64,000 nt of DNA from Cladopsammia gracilis (GCA_022457155.1 JAJGOT010000352.1:310001-374000); one strand, 5' to 3'. Shown: positions 1 to 11,549, counted from the stretch's first letter. Notes: generated by a model not told the origin, from the letters alone. A program made the numbers and translations.

Positions 1-287
1 ATTCCTCAGATCACAAATTTCAAACCCGAAAAAGGCCATCGCACCTCCCTGTTTGAGTACCCCCCACCCTCCCCCCCCCCCTCCACCCCCACCCCCAGGA
101 TGTCACCATGTATGTAATGGATCGATTAATAAACAAGGTGCATTCCATGTAGGTTACACAGAAGATCTTCAGTGAGGTTCTTTGCCACTTGGAGAAGGTT
201 TTTTATTTCACATATATAATTATTATAGGCACCACATGTACAAATGTAAATGATATTGAAACGTCTCTTTTGGTTTATTAGTCTTAC

Positions 288-537
288 TTTGCCTGCCAAT
301 CGCTGTGAAATGATCCCATTACTGGCTACCAGTGCGTCAGCTATTGTTGTTTTACCTAAAGAAGTTATATTAAAGCTCAGATCGAATGAAACAGTAAAGT
401 TTCAAATAACTCAATAAAAAATGATTGCGAAAATAGCTTTGCTTACCATGGTCAACATGTGCCAAAATACAGATATTCCTTATATTTTTCGGATTTTTCT
501 GAAGTTCAGAAAGGCATTCCGGTGTTGTAGTTCTCAT
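288..537 (-). CDS. EFL1: EFL1 (elongation factor-like GTPase 1), first two coding exons, partial
   Basis: EFL1 is a cytosolic EF-2-like GTPase that acts with SBDS to release eIF6 from 60S subunits. Exon 1 is 537..447, starting at the first ATG after an in-frame TAG. It encodes about 30 residues ending in the P-loop motif AHVDHG. The donor GTAAGC follows at 446..441. Exon 2 is 355..288 after an acceptor TTTAG, continuing GKTTIADALVASNG and ending LAGK before GTAAGAC. Together they make the G1 P-loop of a translational GTPase, with EFL1-type flanking residues (NIRNIC before, GIISQRLAGK after). The rest of the gene must lie left of position 1; I found no third exon in 1..287. The gene is head-to-head with PSMA4. 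Other EF-2-like GTPases share the P-loop, but the flanking residues fit EFL1 best from memory of the family. Confidence 0.9.
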
Positions 538-747
538 GACTTTACTCTTCTTGTTTTTCAAACAAAACTACAGCCGTTTTTCCATCGCGATGTTCAACAT
601 TCGCAGGTAGATTCACAGCACATTTCTACCATGTTGTGGTGCAACTTGAGCATCCGCAAACCAACAGCGGTTTTATGACAAGAGCATGCTCAGAAGGAGT
701 TGGTTCCAATCTCCCAACCGCGCAACGTGCACTGTCATTCTCTCAAA
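538..747. promoter_or_regulatory. Candidate bidirectional promoter between EFL1 and PSMA4
   Basis: Only 210 bp separate the EFL1 start codon (minus) from the PSMA4 start codon (plus), so both 5' UTRs and core promoters must fit here or overlap exon 1. No TATA box is placed suitably for either gene. A palindromic GAGCATGCTC lies at 683..692 and CG-containing patches are present. A shared housekeeping promoter is inferred from the arrangement; no transcription start is visible. Confidence 0.6.
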
Positions 748-3700
748 ATGGTGGGTAAAGTTTTGTCTTCTTTGCACTGTTTTTCGAATCATTTTCCTTT
801 ATATAAAGGAAATAACACAAAATGAAGTACTTAAAGATGTTTTTTTGTTAAATTTGCCGTATCTACTTCCAAAATGTTTGCCCAAACCGTTTGATCGAGC
901 TGATCGGATGTCATACACCCGCATACAGTTTGATCAGATAAATTCTTATTTTGTGATTCTTTTTAAACTTTACTTTAATCTTTTTGGTTTTGTTGTTTCT
1001 CTGTTAAACCATCGTAATCTTTAAATGTGTTTTACATACAGTCTCGGCGTTATGATACAAGAACGACGATATTTTCGCCTGAAGGTAAGAAATGCATAGA
1101 TCAGGATAGATCTCGAAGCAAAGGTTGAATTTGTGTTACTATACTGTAGGTGAAATTTATACCTTTACTGCGCCTTTCAAGGCACAAACTCTGAAGTTCA
1201 AAGCCCAACTATGGTTGACGTTTTACTCTGCCATCAATCATAATTATTGGACAAACATTGGATCCCTGAAAACAGATCAGAAACTGACAAAATAATTAAT
1301 GGATCAAAATTCACCAATCACAACCCACAAACATGACCATGTGACCATTTTGCGTAAAGCATTGTTGTTTCCTGAGACGGCAGTGAAAATTGAAATTGTT
1401 GATTGAGTTATGAGTTTGCGTGTTATTGAAAACCACAGTAACTTTAGTTACTACAGTCGTTCATTGTATCACCAGTTTGATTGATGCTGATGTATTTGTT
1501 AGGGCATTTTAATATTATTAAATTAAGGTGTTGTTCACAATATAATAATATACATGAAAAAATTACTCAATTCTGATTGGCTAAGAGCAGTGCAGTTGAA
1601 GTGTAACACCAGTGCAAATTACAAATAAAAAAAATTGATGCAAATTTTTTTCATGTATAATTATTAATAAGTAATCATGCGGTTTTCTCGTTCAATTTGG
1701 GATTAATTTGCACTTGTGAGTTTTTCAAAAAGCTCAAATTGTACTCGCCGAAGCAGCTTGTGCAATTTGAGCTTTTTGAAAAACTCACTTGTGCAAATGC
1801 AAATTAATCCCAAATTGAACTCGAAACCGTATGATTACCTAAATTAACTGTATGACTTTCATACCAGTATCATACCAGTATTTCATAGAGGTTTGGCTTT
1901 CATTGTGAAAAGAAATCACAAAAACTCAACAGAGAATAAAATGAAATATTGGCAATTAGTATCAACCATTAATCCAACCATCATTGGCTCACAAAAATCT
2001 GTTGTGGGAGGTCAGAGGTGGTCTAATGTACAATGTGCATTTACACTGTATGACTTAGCTTTTAATTCAAGTCAAGAAATAATGTCCATAGCAAAGTGGC
2101 TGCACTAACTAACATGATGGCCATTAAGGTCTCTAGGAGAAGAGTAGGCAGAAACGAGCACTTACAACACGCACTTAACGAGCACTTACAACAGTAAATG
2201 AGCACTTACAACACGCGTTCCAGAGACAATTTTCACTTACTTTGTGTAAGAACAAACTGGGGCAAACAACGTTTTATGTATCAGAGCGTCGTGGACTTGA
2301 ACTCTTTAAGTCAGGATATACGTGACACCTCTATATTTTCTTATTTTAAATCTAAGCTTAAACATGCATTTTAATGTTTTTAATAATGTTTTTAAATAGT
2401 TCTTAATTGTTCTTGTACTGTTTCTATTTTTGTCTATTTTTAATCTAGTTTTTACTCTTTTATGTGTAGTTTTTTTTTTTATTGTAGTTAATTTGTAGTA
2501 TATGCAGGACCCCACTGAAGAGCACCTTTTGTGAAATATTGTTGTTATTATTATTATTATAAAGCCTACAGGGGGTGGAAAAAGAGGGGATGGGAAGCAA
2601 GAGTTCTTTTTTTTTTTTGGGGGGGGGGGGGGGAATGTGATCTACATGTATTGTATGAAGTTTTTATAATCTGCAAAAATTGGAAAGCCAAAACATTTCA
2701 TGCTCTTCAGTAACAATTGAACACAAGAATTTGCTCTCTTTGTAACCAGGGCGACTATATCAGGTGGAGTATGCCATGGAGGCAGTTGGTCATGCTGGTA
2801 TTTGTCTGGGAATTTTAGCGAACAATGGCATTGTACTAGCTGCTGAGAGGAGAAACACTAATAAACTACTTGATGAAGTTTTTGATTCAGAAAAGATTTA
2901 CAAGCTGCATGAGTAAGTTTTGGAGTATTAAGAATGTAATTTTTTTTTGGTTATCTGTAATATTAATGAGCACTAAATCCTGAAAACCATGTTTGTGATT
3001 AAGGTTGTTCACAATTTAGTTCCCAGTATTTTCTATCGCTTACATTATACTTTGATGGATCAATACTACAATTCTTTAATGATCAATTATTTACAATAAT
3101 CTACAATAATGTTATCAAACAAATGCCCAGTCATTGGTGAAGAACTTTCCAAATAGAAAACAAGTCCCGTAGTAAACAAAAATTTTAAAGTCACCATTTG
3201 TTGCAGTATTAACAATGCTGAATAATATTATTTCCCATATAAGTATGCTTTATACATGTATAAAGTCTGGTCACTGTGATCTTTATATAAAATAATATCA
3301 CAGAAAAAATGAATTTAGCAATAATTCCATTGTTTGGACATTCAACCCTGCTTTCCCCCGAGACTGATATCAAATCCCTCTCCAGGCCTCAAGGTTTATG
3401 CACGTGATTGATTTGCCTCGTGTGATAGGCTGATATGCTTATTAATTTTTATTGAGTTTTTGAAGCTCCATTAGTGATCATGCAGAATCAAATTTACACA
3501 AGACAATGGTCAGTAGCATTTTAGTTTAACTTTTTTTTTTGCTGTCTTTTCTTTGTTATTTCAGTGACTTGGCTTGTAGTGTGGCTGGTATAACTTCAGA
3601 TGCCAACGTTCTGACAAATCAACTCAGACTTATAGCTCAGAGGTACTGTGAACCATATAAAATTATTGTTATAGGTTTTGTCTTCAATTGTGATAACATT

Positions 3701-6700
3701 CATGTACATTCACAGGGCTGTCACTAAGGCCCGGTTCAAACGTCGAATTTCACATGTGCCGAATCTAATGCAAATGAGCAAGAACAGTAGGTTTTTCTCA
3801 TTTGCATTAGGTTCGGCACATGTGAAGATCGACTTTTGAACCGGGCCTAATTTTCTAAATAAATAGAGAAGTGGAGAAATTAGCTGGGAAAAATGGGTTC
3901 CTGCTGTTGTCATTGTTTTTTTAGGCAGGGCCCGAAGACATGCAGTAATAGCCTGAAATTTTAAGGAAATTGACTAACACAGTGATAAATTATTGAAATT
4001 TTGCTTCACTTTAGACTGGTAGCATAACAGCTGCTAAGAAGAGCTGCTGAGATCGGATAAAACAAACAATAGTTTTCAATGTCGACTTGTTCTATTGTTT
4101 TGTTTCTATTGTTTCTCGTTCTATTGTATCGGTCCAATTGGGTTAGATCTTCCGAAAGCTGCTACATTGCCTGTTGGACATTGCCTGATTCAGTACTTTT
4201 TTCCTTGGCAGATATTTATTACAATTCCAAGAAGCAATTCCTTGTGAACAAGTAGTTAGTTCGCTGTGTGATGTTAAACAGGCCTATACACAATTTGGAG
4301 GTAAATTCATAATTCACTTAATAAAAATCTAGTGGTGACCCATTCTTACTTTGACCTTTTGTACATTAATAATAATTATTTGTACATGTGCATTCTGGCC
4401 TCTAACATCTATTATACATTGTAAAAAAAGATCACTGTGGCTACTCAGTGTTTTCAAGATTGTAAATTGTGTATTAAATGGACGAGTGCCAGACTATCTT
4501 AGTCAAAAATTCACACATAGATCAGACTAGATGTTCATGACAGAAATACATGATATAAGAAAGATTTGAATCTACCGAGATGCAGATTAAAATCTGGGCA
4601 GAGATCTTTTGCATATAGGGGTGCTACATGTTGGAACAGACTCCCCAAAGATCTTTAAGAAGTAGCGGACTGCAGTATTTTTAAGAAGAGACTTGTAAAA
4701 ATTAATATGCTCTCAGAATGATTTTTATTTTTATTTTGTAATTAGTTGAGGGTGGTAAAGGGGGGTCTAGATCACGTTTCACGAAAAATAAAATTGACGT
4801 TTCACGGAGAGTAAAATAGCCATTTCACGAAAAAAAAAATATTCCTTACTTTTTGCTAATTAAATTACATCCATAGTACAGCTTTGTTTGTTGTCTTCAC
4901 CGACCGTCCACTCCTCATTCTTCCTGATGTAAAAAGAAAGCTGAGTCCTTTGTTTTACTGATGTTGTGTAAAATTACCTAACCTTGTAGAGTGATCTGGG
5001 GTCCAGAATGACGATCAGTCACAGTCATGCATTTGACACGCAATTTACCACCGGCGTAGTTAAATGCTTACTGGTCCTTACTGGATAATTTTTGGGAGGA
5101 AGAAAGAATCACGGTTTACAGTAGCATTTCATGAGAAAAAAAAACAGTCATTTTGCAGTGCTCGTGAAAAAAAGTCGGTTTCCAGGTTATGTAACCAAAT
5201 CACGTTTCACGAGAAAAAAAATAGCCATTTCACAATTCAGGGGGAAAAAAAAGGCCTTTCACGGCTCACGAAAAAACCCTTTACCACTCTCCTAGTTATA
5301 TATTGTGGCTGAAAAGCCCTGTAAAGGGAGCTTTAATAAAATGTATGTATGTAATATGATTGTATGTATTGTATTTGCTCTAATTGTTTATGTTGTGGAT
5401 CAAATTTTCTTTGAATTGGTTCAAAAATGTTGAAACCAGTTTGATTTTTGATTTCCTTTGTCTCTTATTTTGAAAATGAATCCGAGACAAAGGAAAACAA
5501 AAATCAAACTGGTTTGAAAATTTTCAAACCAAAGAAATTTGAACCACAACATTTATGCACATCCTTACTGCACACTACTCCTGGAATTTCTGGAAAACTC
5601 CTGGAATTTGAAAATTTTCTTCCAGGGTCCTTGTACTTTTGGAAAACTCCTGGAATTTTATAGATGTTTATTTTTATTTAAATATATATTTTTAATTTTT
5701 GCCACACAAGTAATAACAAAGAATAATTCAATAGAATAATTTAAATAATTTACAAAGAAAAAGTGGCAGGGAGACCGAAAAGAAACTACAAAGCTTATAC
5801 GCGTTTCGCCCTCCCCAGTTAACTAAGTTGACCTTACAAATAATTAAATTAGTTTGTAACATGGTGTTGAGTCCCTAAATAAGTATATGTTGCAGGTAAA
5901 ATCCATTCTCAAGTTGAATCAGTATTCAATCTAGGTTAAATGTGTACCCAGGTAAGCTAACCCTAACTAACCCTGATTAACTCTAACACAAGGCTAACCA
6001 TCACCACTAGCACAAAGATACATATAGCCAATAGTGTGATGGTTAGCTTTGTGTTAGAGTTAACTAGGGATAGTTAGGGTTAGCTTACTTAGATAGAATA
6101 CTGGGTACACATTTAACCTGGATTGAATACTGATTCAACCTGAGAATGGATTTTACCTGCAACATATACACTTACATTGTAGTAAGTAATGTACTCTAAA
6201 AGCTAATAGTGTTTAACATAAATAAACCATGGCATTTCTGAGATCTGGGTCCTGGAATTTTTCTTTTTGTACCCTGGAAAACTCCTGGAATGCCATCATC
6301 GCTCAGTGGATTCAGAATAGTTCTTATAATTACATGTGTATACTTTCATGAATTATTAAATAGTGTTATCTCATTCAATAATGCTGAAGATGATTTTTAC
6401 AGTTGCAGCTGGTCAACAAAAGTTTTATTATTTACAAGTATGTGGACCATGGGTGACCAGCTTAATACAGAGATTCAAATTCCTGAGTTTTCTGATGAAC
6501 TTGCATTGTAATCTTTTGCAGGTCTGAGGCCATTTGGTGTGTCTATTCTGTACATGGGTTGGGATAAACATTATGGTTTTCAGTTATATCAGAGTGACCC
6601 CAGTGGAAATTACAGTGGATGGAAGGCGACGTGCATAGGAAATAACAGTGTGGTAAGTTACTGGAAATCTGTAGACTGCAAGGGCACAGTACACCATCTC

Positions 6701-8398
6701 CGTGTTATGGCCAGTATAATTACGCATGCACACAGCCATGTTACATTGTACCAGACGAATGGCAGCCATGCACAGCTGTTTCATCATTGTTAGGACTCAT
6801 CAGCATGGCTGGCTTACATGTAGTCATTGGTCCCCTATAAGACTTGGAAGTCCTTTTTGGGTGCCCTAAAGTATCACAATAATAAAATTATTCAAAGTGA
6901 GTCCTGCAGCAGGACCTGGTTAATAAAGTGGTACAGTCGAACCTCCGCCAAAAGACACCTCCCATAGGCAGACACTGCTTGTAGGCAGTCACCTCTTGTA
7001 GGCAGACACCTCCTGTAGGCAGACACCTGTAGGCGGACACCTCCTGTAGGCAGACACCTCCTGTAGGCAGACACCTCCTGTAGGCAGTCACCTCCTGTAG
7101 GCAGACACCTCCTGTAGACAGACACCTCCTGTAGGCAGACACCTCCTGTAGGCAGACACCTCCCATAAGCAGACACTTACTGTACAACTGTAGTCATGGT
7201 CACAGCTACATACAAACACTACAGTTTTAACCTCCCATAAATCCCGGTGGTGTCCGTTTGTGGGAGGCTCGACTGTATATAGAGCCTCTGCCACTGCTGG
7301 TCTGCCACCAAAATCATGCAAACCTCTCTTGACCTACATGTATTCACTCAAGACAAACCCTGGGCTGTATAATGTGGTTCTACATGTAAATGTTTCTGTC
7401 TTTGTATGTGAAGCTTCTGAGCAGTGCAATTCTTTGTAAGTTACCATGATAGTTATTTTGTGCAGCATGCCAGCTTATAGTATTACTCCTTTTGTGATTT
7501 GTTGTATAGGCAGCTGTTTCTATGCTGAAACAGGAGTACAAGGAAGAAGAAATGACATTAAAAGATGCTCTGAAGCTGGCAGTTAAAGTGCTTGATAAGA
7601 CTTTGGACATCACAAAACTAACTCCTGATAAAGGTAAGTTCATACAACTTACCATAGGAATTCTTGAGTGTATAATGTCCTTTGATCATGCAAAGGCAGT
7701 GCTGTCCAATCACCCAGGGCTACTGGATTTTTATGTAGAGCTGTTAATTTTATTGGTCACTTTCATAATGGACAAATAAATCCTCCTGCATTTTTAGCAG
7801 GAAAGTAGAATAAGGCTACTACAGTGTACATGTAATTGCAAAGGCCTTTGTGTTAATACATGCAGATGCTGCACTTCCTGTGGGTGGACACTGATTGGCG
7901 TTACATCATGCACACCTCTTGTTATCTTTTGTACTAAATATGTACAGTGGAACTGCCTTATTATGGACACCAAAAGGACAGATCCAAGTGTCCATAATGC
8001 AGAGGTGTCCACTTTGGCACTAAAGTGGACTGTCCGTAATAAAGAGGTGGCCGTATTATGGAGGTGTCTGTAAGGAGAGGTTCAACTCACTGTAGATAGA
8101 AGCAGTGGACACCTACAGTGTAGGCTGCCACCAACATTTACCCAAGTGTGTCTAATAATAAGAGATTTTGCATATTTAACTTCTTTGTTTCAATGTTCTC
8201 AATCAGCAATCTAGAAAATTGATTTTCATTGCAATCCCTTTTTTTTTCTTTTTTCTTTTAGTTGAGTTCTCCACTCTAACTCGAGAGAATGGCAAAACAA
8301 AGATCACGATTCTTGGAGAAGAAGAAGTCAAAGGACTGATTAATGAACATGAACAAGTGAAAGCTGAAGAAGCCAAAAAAGCAGCTGCCAAGAAATAG
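748..8398 (+). CDS. PSMA4: Proteasome subunit alpha type-4 (20S core alpha 3)
   Basis: This is a structural alpha-ring subunit of the 20S proteasome, found in cytosol and nucleus. Coding exons are 748..750 (the ATG alone), 1042..1084, 2750..2912, 3565..3642, 4212..4300, 6522..6652, 7510..7633 and 8262..8398. All have GT-AG borders. They sum to 768 nt (255 aa plus TAG), close to the 261 aa of the human protein. The N terminus reads [16 protein letters not shown], and the alpha-subunit signature [14 protein letters not shown] spans the exon 2/3 joint. Further conserved stretches are [28 protein letters not shown] and TLTRENGKT. The C terminus is Lys-rich, as in the family. Splitting the start codon from codon 2 by an intron is unusual but the frame requires it. 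Introns hold MITEs and LINE debris. Confidence 0.97.
1168..1330. repeat. MITE-like fragment, family with inverted ends TTTACTGCRCCTTTCAA
   Basis: The start CTTTACTGCGCCTTTCAA and internal pieces (TTTACTCTGCCATCAATCAT) resemble the element at 50572..52162. The right end is not clear. It lies in PSMA4 intron 2. Confidence 0.35.
1541..1666. mobile_element. Short inverted-repeat element (MITE)
   Basis: The left end AATATACATGAAAAAATTAC and the right end TTTTTTTCATGTATAATTAT are inverted copies of each other around about 75 bp that include CTGATTGGCTAAGAGCAGTG. There is no coding capacity. It lies in PSMA4 intron 2. Confidence 0.55.
1671..1838. mobile_element. Hairpin MITE with arms of about 75 bp
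   Basis: The left arm runs GTAATCATGCGGTTTTC to GAGTTTTTCAAAAAGC; the right arm repeats it in reverse complement, ending GAAACCGTATGATTAC. A spacer of about 15 bp separates them. It directly abuts the previous MITE and is noncoding. Confidence 0.65.
2243..2550 (+). mobile_element. LINE 3' end: reverse-transcriptase C terminus and tail
   Basis: An open stretch from 2243 to the TAA at 2372 reads [20 protein letters not shown] and then a Lys-rich end. This is the typical last segment of non-LTR retrotransposon reverse transcriptases. It is followed by a short 3' UTR and a (TTA)n tail. Short direct repeats of GAGCACTTACAACAC precede it. This is a 5'-truncated, dead copy in PSMA4 intron 2. Confidence 0.6.
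3728..3847. mobile_element. 120-bp hairpin MITE with TAA target duplication (PIF/Harbinger type)
   Basis: The ends GGCCCGGTTCAAACGTCG and CGACTTTTGAACCGGGCC are inverted repeats that continue inward for about 55 bp. TAA flanks both sides (3725..3727 and 3848..3850). Harbinger-type elements duplicate a 3-bp TAA/TTA target. It lies in PSMA4 intron 4. Confidence 0.75.
4440..5352 (+). mobile_element. Degenerate LINE 3' end, interrupted by a DNA transposon
   Basis: Frame-broken pieces read [18 protein letters not shown], then [19 protein letters not shown] and CWNRLPKDL, the usual C-terminal landmarks of CR1/L2-like reverse transcriptases. The 3' UTR (AAAAGCCCTGTAAAGGGAGC) and the ATGTATGT tail resume after the insertion at 4748..5292. 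It lies in PSMA4 intron 5. Confidence 0.6.
4748..5292. mobile_element. Nonautonomous DNA transposon inserted in the LINE
   Basis: The termini GAGGGTGGTAAAGGGGGG and CCCTTTACCACTCTCC are inverted. TAGTT is duplicated at 4743..4747 and 5293..5297. The interior has several CACGTTTCACGA-like motifs near both ends and no credible coding sequence. It is younger than the LINE it splits. Confidence 0.6.
5389..5553. mobile_element. Hairpin MITE, arms about 70 bp
   Basis: GTTGTGGATCAAATTTTCTT through CCTTTGTCTC is repeated in inverted form from GAGACAAAGGAAAAC to CCACAAC with few mismatches around a short loop. It is noncoding. Confidence 0.6.
5880..6174. mobile_element. Near-palindromic element of about 295 bp
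   Basis: TAAGTATATGTTGCAGGTAA at the left matches the inverted right end TTACCTGCAACATATACACT. Arms are roughly 120 bp and include degenerate TTAGGG-like words. It lies in PSMA4 intron 5. Confidence 0.65.
6695..6845 (+). repeat. Dispersed SINE-like repeat, copy 1
   Basis: ACGCATGCACACAGCCATG, GGCAGCCATGCACAGCTGTT and ATCAGCATGGC recur in the same order at about 24730..24815. It is noncoding; family and type are unknown. It lies in PSMA4 intron 6. Confidence 0.4.
6932..7277. mobile_element. TA-flanked MITE containing a minisatellite
   Basis: The termini TACAGTCGAACCTCCGCC and GGGAGGCTCGACTGTA are inverted and end at TA on both sides, as in Tc1/mariner-pogo elements. Most of the interior is a 17-bp tandem repeat. 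It lies in PSMA4 intron 6. Confidence 0.7.
6959..7176. repeat. 17-bp minisatellite, 13 units
   Basis: The unit is CTCCTGTAGGCAGACAC. I count 13 units, one shortened, with edge units (CTCCCATAAGCAGACAC) that resemble the subterminal part of the host MITE. The long open frames across it are repeat artefacts. Confidence 0.9.
7942..8094. mobile_element. TA-flanked MITE related to the one at 6932
   Basis: TACAGTGGAACTGCC at the left and GGTTCAACTCACTGTA at the right are inverted, and GGTGTCC-type motifs recur inside. The terminal pattern TACAGTSG is shared with the elements at 6932 and 38190. It lies in PSMA4 intron 7. Confidence 0.55.
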
Positions 8399-8514
8399 AG
8401 TGGACATTTTAACTTGAGAAATCCTTTCACTTCTTTATAAACCTCATCCAGTTTTGGCAAGAACTTCAATTTTCAACTAAACAGTGTACGTCTCAATGCA
8501 GAGCGTTAGATCAG

Positions 8515-8520
8515 AATAAA
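8515..8520 (+). promoter_or_regulatory. Candidate PSMA4 polyadenylation signal
   Basis: AATAAA lies 117 bases after the PSMA4 stop codon, the first such hexamer downstream. It is a plausible 3' end, but no cleavage site can be seen. Confidence 0.5.
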
Positions 8521-9282
8521 CCATCAAATTTAAAATATGCTCTACCTTGGCTAAATACCAGAGTCTGGTTGTTCGAAAGCTGATGATCACAAGTGCAGGA
8601 TTAAAAGTTAACCAAGGATTTCATTTCTCATGTTAAATGTAACTTTCAAAAGCTTGTTTTTAGCTAGAAGTGAAGACAAGTCACAGTTGAAACTAAAGGT
8701 CAGAAAAACTTTGGAAACATCTCCATTAATTAGTTATTTAATTGCATAATTATTTCAAAATCCATGCAAATCCCAGGCTAGCAGAGCTTAATCATGCTTT
8801 GAACAACCTGGCCCAGAAGTTTCTGTTTTAGTATACTATTTTGTGAAAATTGTCTCGATGGAACAAACAAGATAATACTGTTGCATTTAAGGGGTACCTT
8901 GAGTTAGTCAAAAGGCTTGTTTCTGTAACTGTAAGTTAGAAAAATAGAAGTGCTTCTAAGTTATTTTTTAAAGGAAATAGAAATTCGTTTAGGTTGTGGT
9001 TGTGGTTCTATAGAGTGTACAGCTGTACTTTACATACAGTGTGTTAATGCATAAACACGCGAAGGAGGCTGTTGTAGTTTTTCTTTTCCACACTTGTCCC
9101 CAAGACTAGCGTGGATTCTTGTTTCACTTAAATCTGCTCTTGCTTCACAATGTACTGTAATTTCCAAGAAAAATGTGAGGCAGTTAGAGTTAGGTAGTAA
9201 TTTTCTTGCCTCTTCTGAATAAGGTTTATACTCTCCTACACTTATCTGTATTTACATTACTTGTACAAAATTTATTAATAAT

Positions 9283-9513
9283 AATAGGCCTTATACTTGA
9301 TGACATCACCAGCTCAAACTTCACCACCAAGCCTTGCTTGTACAAAATTCCTTGCAAACCTTTGACAAGTTCACATTGTTTTTGAGCTGTGTGTATTCTT
9401 TGCAACTTTGCTCCTTTGAGAATACATTGATGAGATTGTCACAGGTTTACACTTCGAAAGCGAGGCTTGGTGGTTAAAGCAGCTTGTCTGACTTAAACAT
9501 GCATAAGGGCTAT
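9283..9513. repeat. Dispersed repeat (copy also at 24222..24440)
   Basis: About 220 bp match between the two loci, for example CCTTGCAAACCTTTGACAAG, TTTGCTCCTTTGAGAATACA and CACTTCGAAAGCGAGGCTTG. Ends ATAGGCCTTAT and ATAAGGGCTAT are roughly inverted, suggesting a MITE. Confidence 0.6.
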
Positions 9514-9686
9514 ATTTGTTTGTTTTGTACATTGTAGAAATCTTTTTAAAAAGATCAAGTTTGCATTGAACAATAAACATAACAGAAAATAACAGTGATT
9601 GTAACATCATCTTGTGATTGAGCCTTGAAGAATGAAATGTGATCACACATTTGTGTTGTTGGTAGACAAATCCTACAAATTACAAG

Positions 9687-9881
9687 TTAACCCTTTCACT
9701 CCCAGAGTCAATTATGGAGACATGAAGTGAAGTTCAAACTTTTGAGTCAGTCAATGAAATCCTATGGAGTGACCATTTAAATGAAACCTCTTCAGCAGTA
9801 CTCTTGCATGGTACCATTTGTTTTTCAATATTTTATGAAATGAAATTTGGGATTTTTCTAGAATATTGATTGTTGGCACTT
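9687..9881. mobile_element. MITE fragment, TTAACCCTTTCACTCCCA family
   Basis: It starts TTAACCCTTTCACTCCCA and shares AATGGTACC, AAATTTGGGATTTTT and TGATTGTTGGCAC with the full copy at 45316..45527, in opposite orientation. The far terminus is missing. Confidence 0.6.
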
Positions 9882-11549
9882 GCTGCTTCCCTTATTCTTT
9901 ACTCATGAGTTCCCGTACATTCCTTGGAATCTTATGCCACTTGGCACTAATTTGCTAGCCAGCAGAGCACATAATATTCTCTGTCAAGAGAGCTGAATAT
10001 TCCCTATGTATTTAGCTGACATTTTGGGTTAATTTTTTTTTAAACAAACTGAAGCAAGATAGCGTAAAATTAATCTATTCATAGAAAACAACACCCTTGG
10101 CAACAAAGGACTGGGAGGGGGAGGGGGGGTGCTCTTAAATATAAGCTATATGGTATGTGCCGCTGTGAAGGGTATGGTTTCCAAGCAGTTTAGTCTGGGA
10201 TAGGGTATAGAAAACTGATCAGTGGTATGAAGAATTAAGTCTAGAATAGGAATTGAAACTTGGAAGAGAAAGAGACTTCCCTAAATGGAAATAAGATCAT
10301 TGTGGCAACATTGTTGACAGATGGTAATAATAACTATTAACAGTGATACACTTCTAAAAATAGCAAGTCTGGAAGAGGGCAGGGATTTTGGGTGTCAACT
10401 CCATAGTAAGACATACACAGATTCATTTAGATACAACACTGAAGAAAAACAAATTATTGGTTTTCCAAAGCACCAGACCTACTTTTCCTTTACAGGATCT
10501 GCCTGCCATGGGGAGGCAAGAAACACCCATCCTCGGGGCAGAGGATTTACGTACAAGCTTGCATGTTTGACTCCCAGGGGGGTCATTCTCAGGATTAAAA
10601 GTGACAAGGATTTGTGAATGGAGCCAAATTTTAACATCCAAAAGAATCACTTGCACCAAAACTAGACCCAAATAAATCCAGATGGGTAGAGCCAGAACCC
10701 CCAAAAACTTAGAACTCTCATAAAATTTTAAAAATTAATGTTTAGAATTTGTTCACTGAACCATTTGTTGAAAGCTTCAATCAGATAGTTATCACTAACA
10801 CTCAGTCATGGAATTTTTTTGCAAAAAATCTTAACCCCAAAGAATTGCTCCCTGAAATTATTTAACTACCCAAAAAAAAAAATTAAAAGTTGAGGATTTC
10901 AAACACACAAAAAAAATCCTTCACAGCTCCCCATATGCATCACTAAAACTTGGTTTCACTCAACTATTCCAGAACTTGGGTGACCTTATTGCATGGTAAC
11001 AAAATGTTATTTTGATATTTATTCACTTCTCAAAATGAGGACACTATTCAGCTTGATAAAAGTCAGCTGTTCCAGATGTTACATAATTTTTACAACCAGT
11101 TAAATAAAATTATTACATTTTGGTCTCCAGCCTCAAAAAAAAATGAACAAGTTAGGTTAGCCTGGAAATATACTTTCCTTTTATCACTCACTGCCCAGCG
11201 TAACAGACAAGTTTAATACATGTGAGTGATAAGAGGCAACTGTTATAGTTTACTTTGCAGCTGGTTAAATTAGAGTTTTAACTGTATTTTCATTTTTCTT
11301 GATCTATGACAATTTCCTAAAACGCACAAATTAGAGAGTGTGTTTTCTATTTCCCATTAATTTTGACCCTATATATCCTATACCGCTTTATATTTGGACA
11401 ACTCAATCACTGTAGCCACCAAAATTCCCTCTGTTGCTTGTTCTTCTCAAGTTTGGCACCTGAATACTCATGAATATTTCAAGACAGGTTTCTCCTCGTA
11501 AAACAGAACTGTTACAAGAGGTTGCTTCCTTTCACTCTAAAAGAAACGA
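9882..11549. other. Intergenic, repeat-like, no gene seen
   Basis: The stretch holds a G-rich repeat at about 10109..10280 (GTATGTGCCGCTGTGAAGGG), AT-rich filler and short open frames without coding character. A related repeat in opposite orientation lies at about 17540..17880. I see no exon. Confidence 0.5.

Noticed and set aside
5940..6110. TTAACCCTAACTAACCC words suggesting interstitial telomere repeats
   Set aside because: The words are irregular and lie within the arms of a palindromic element, so they are better explained as part of it.
6888..7321. Several overlapping minus-strand frames with repeated [19 protein letters not shown] peptide
   Set aside because: They are translations of the 17-bp minisatellite in all frames.
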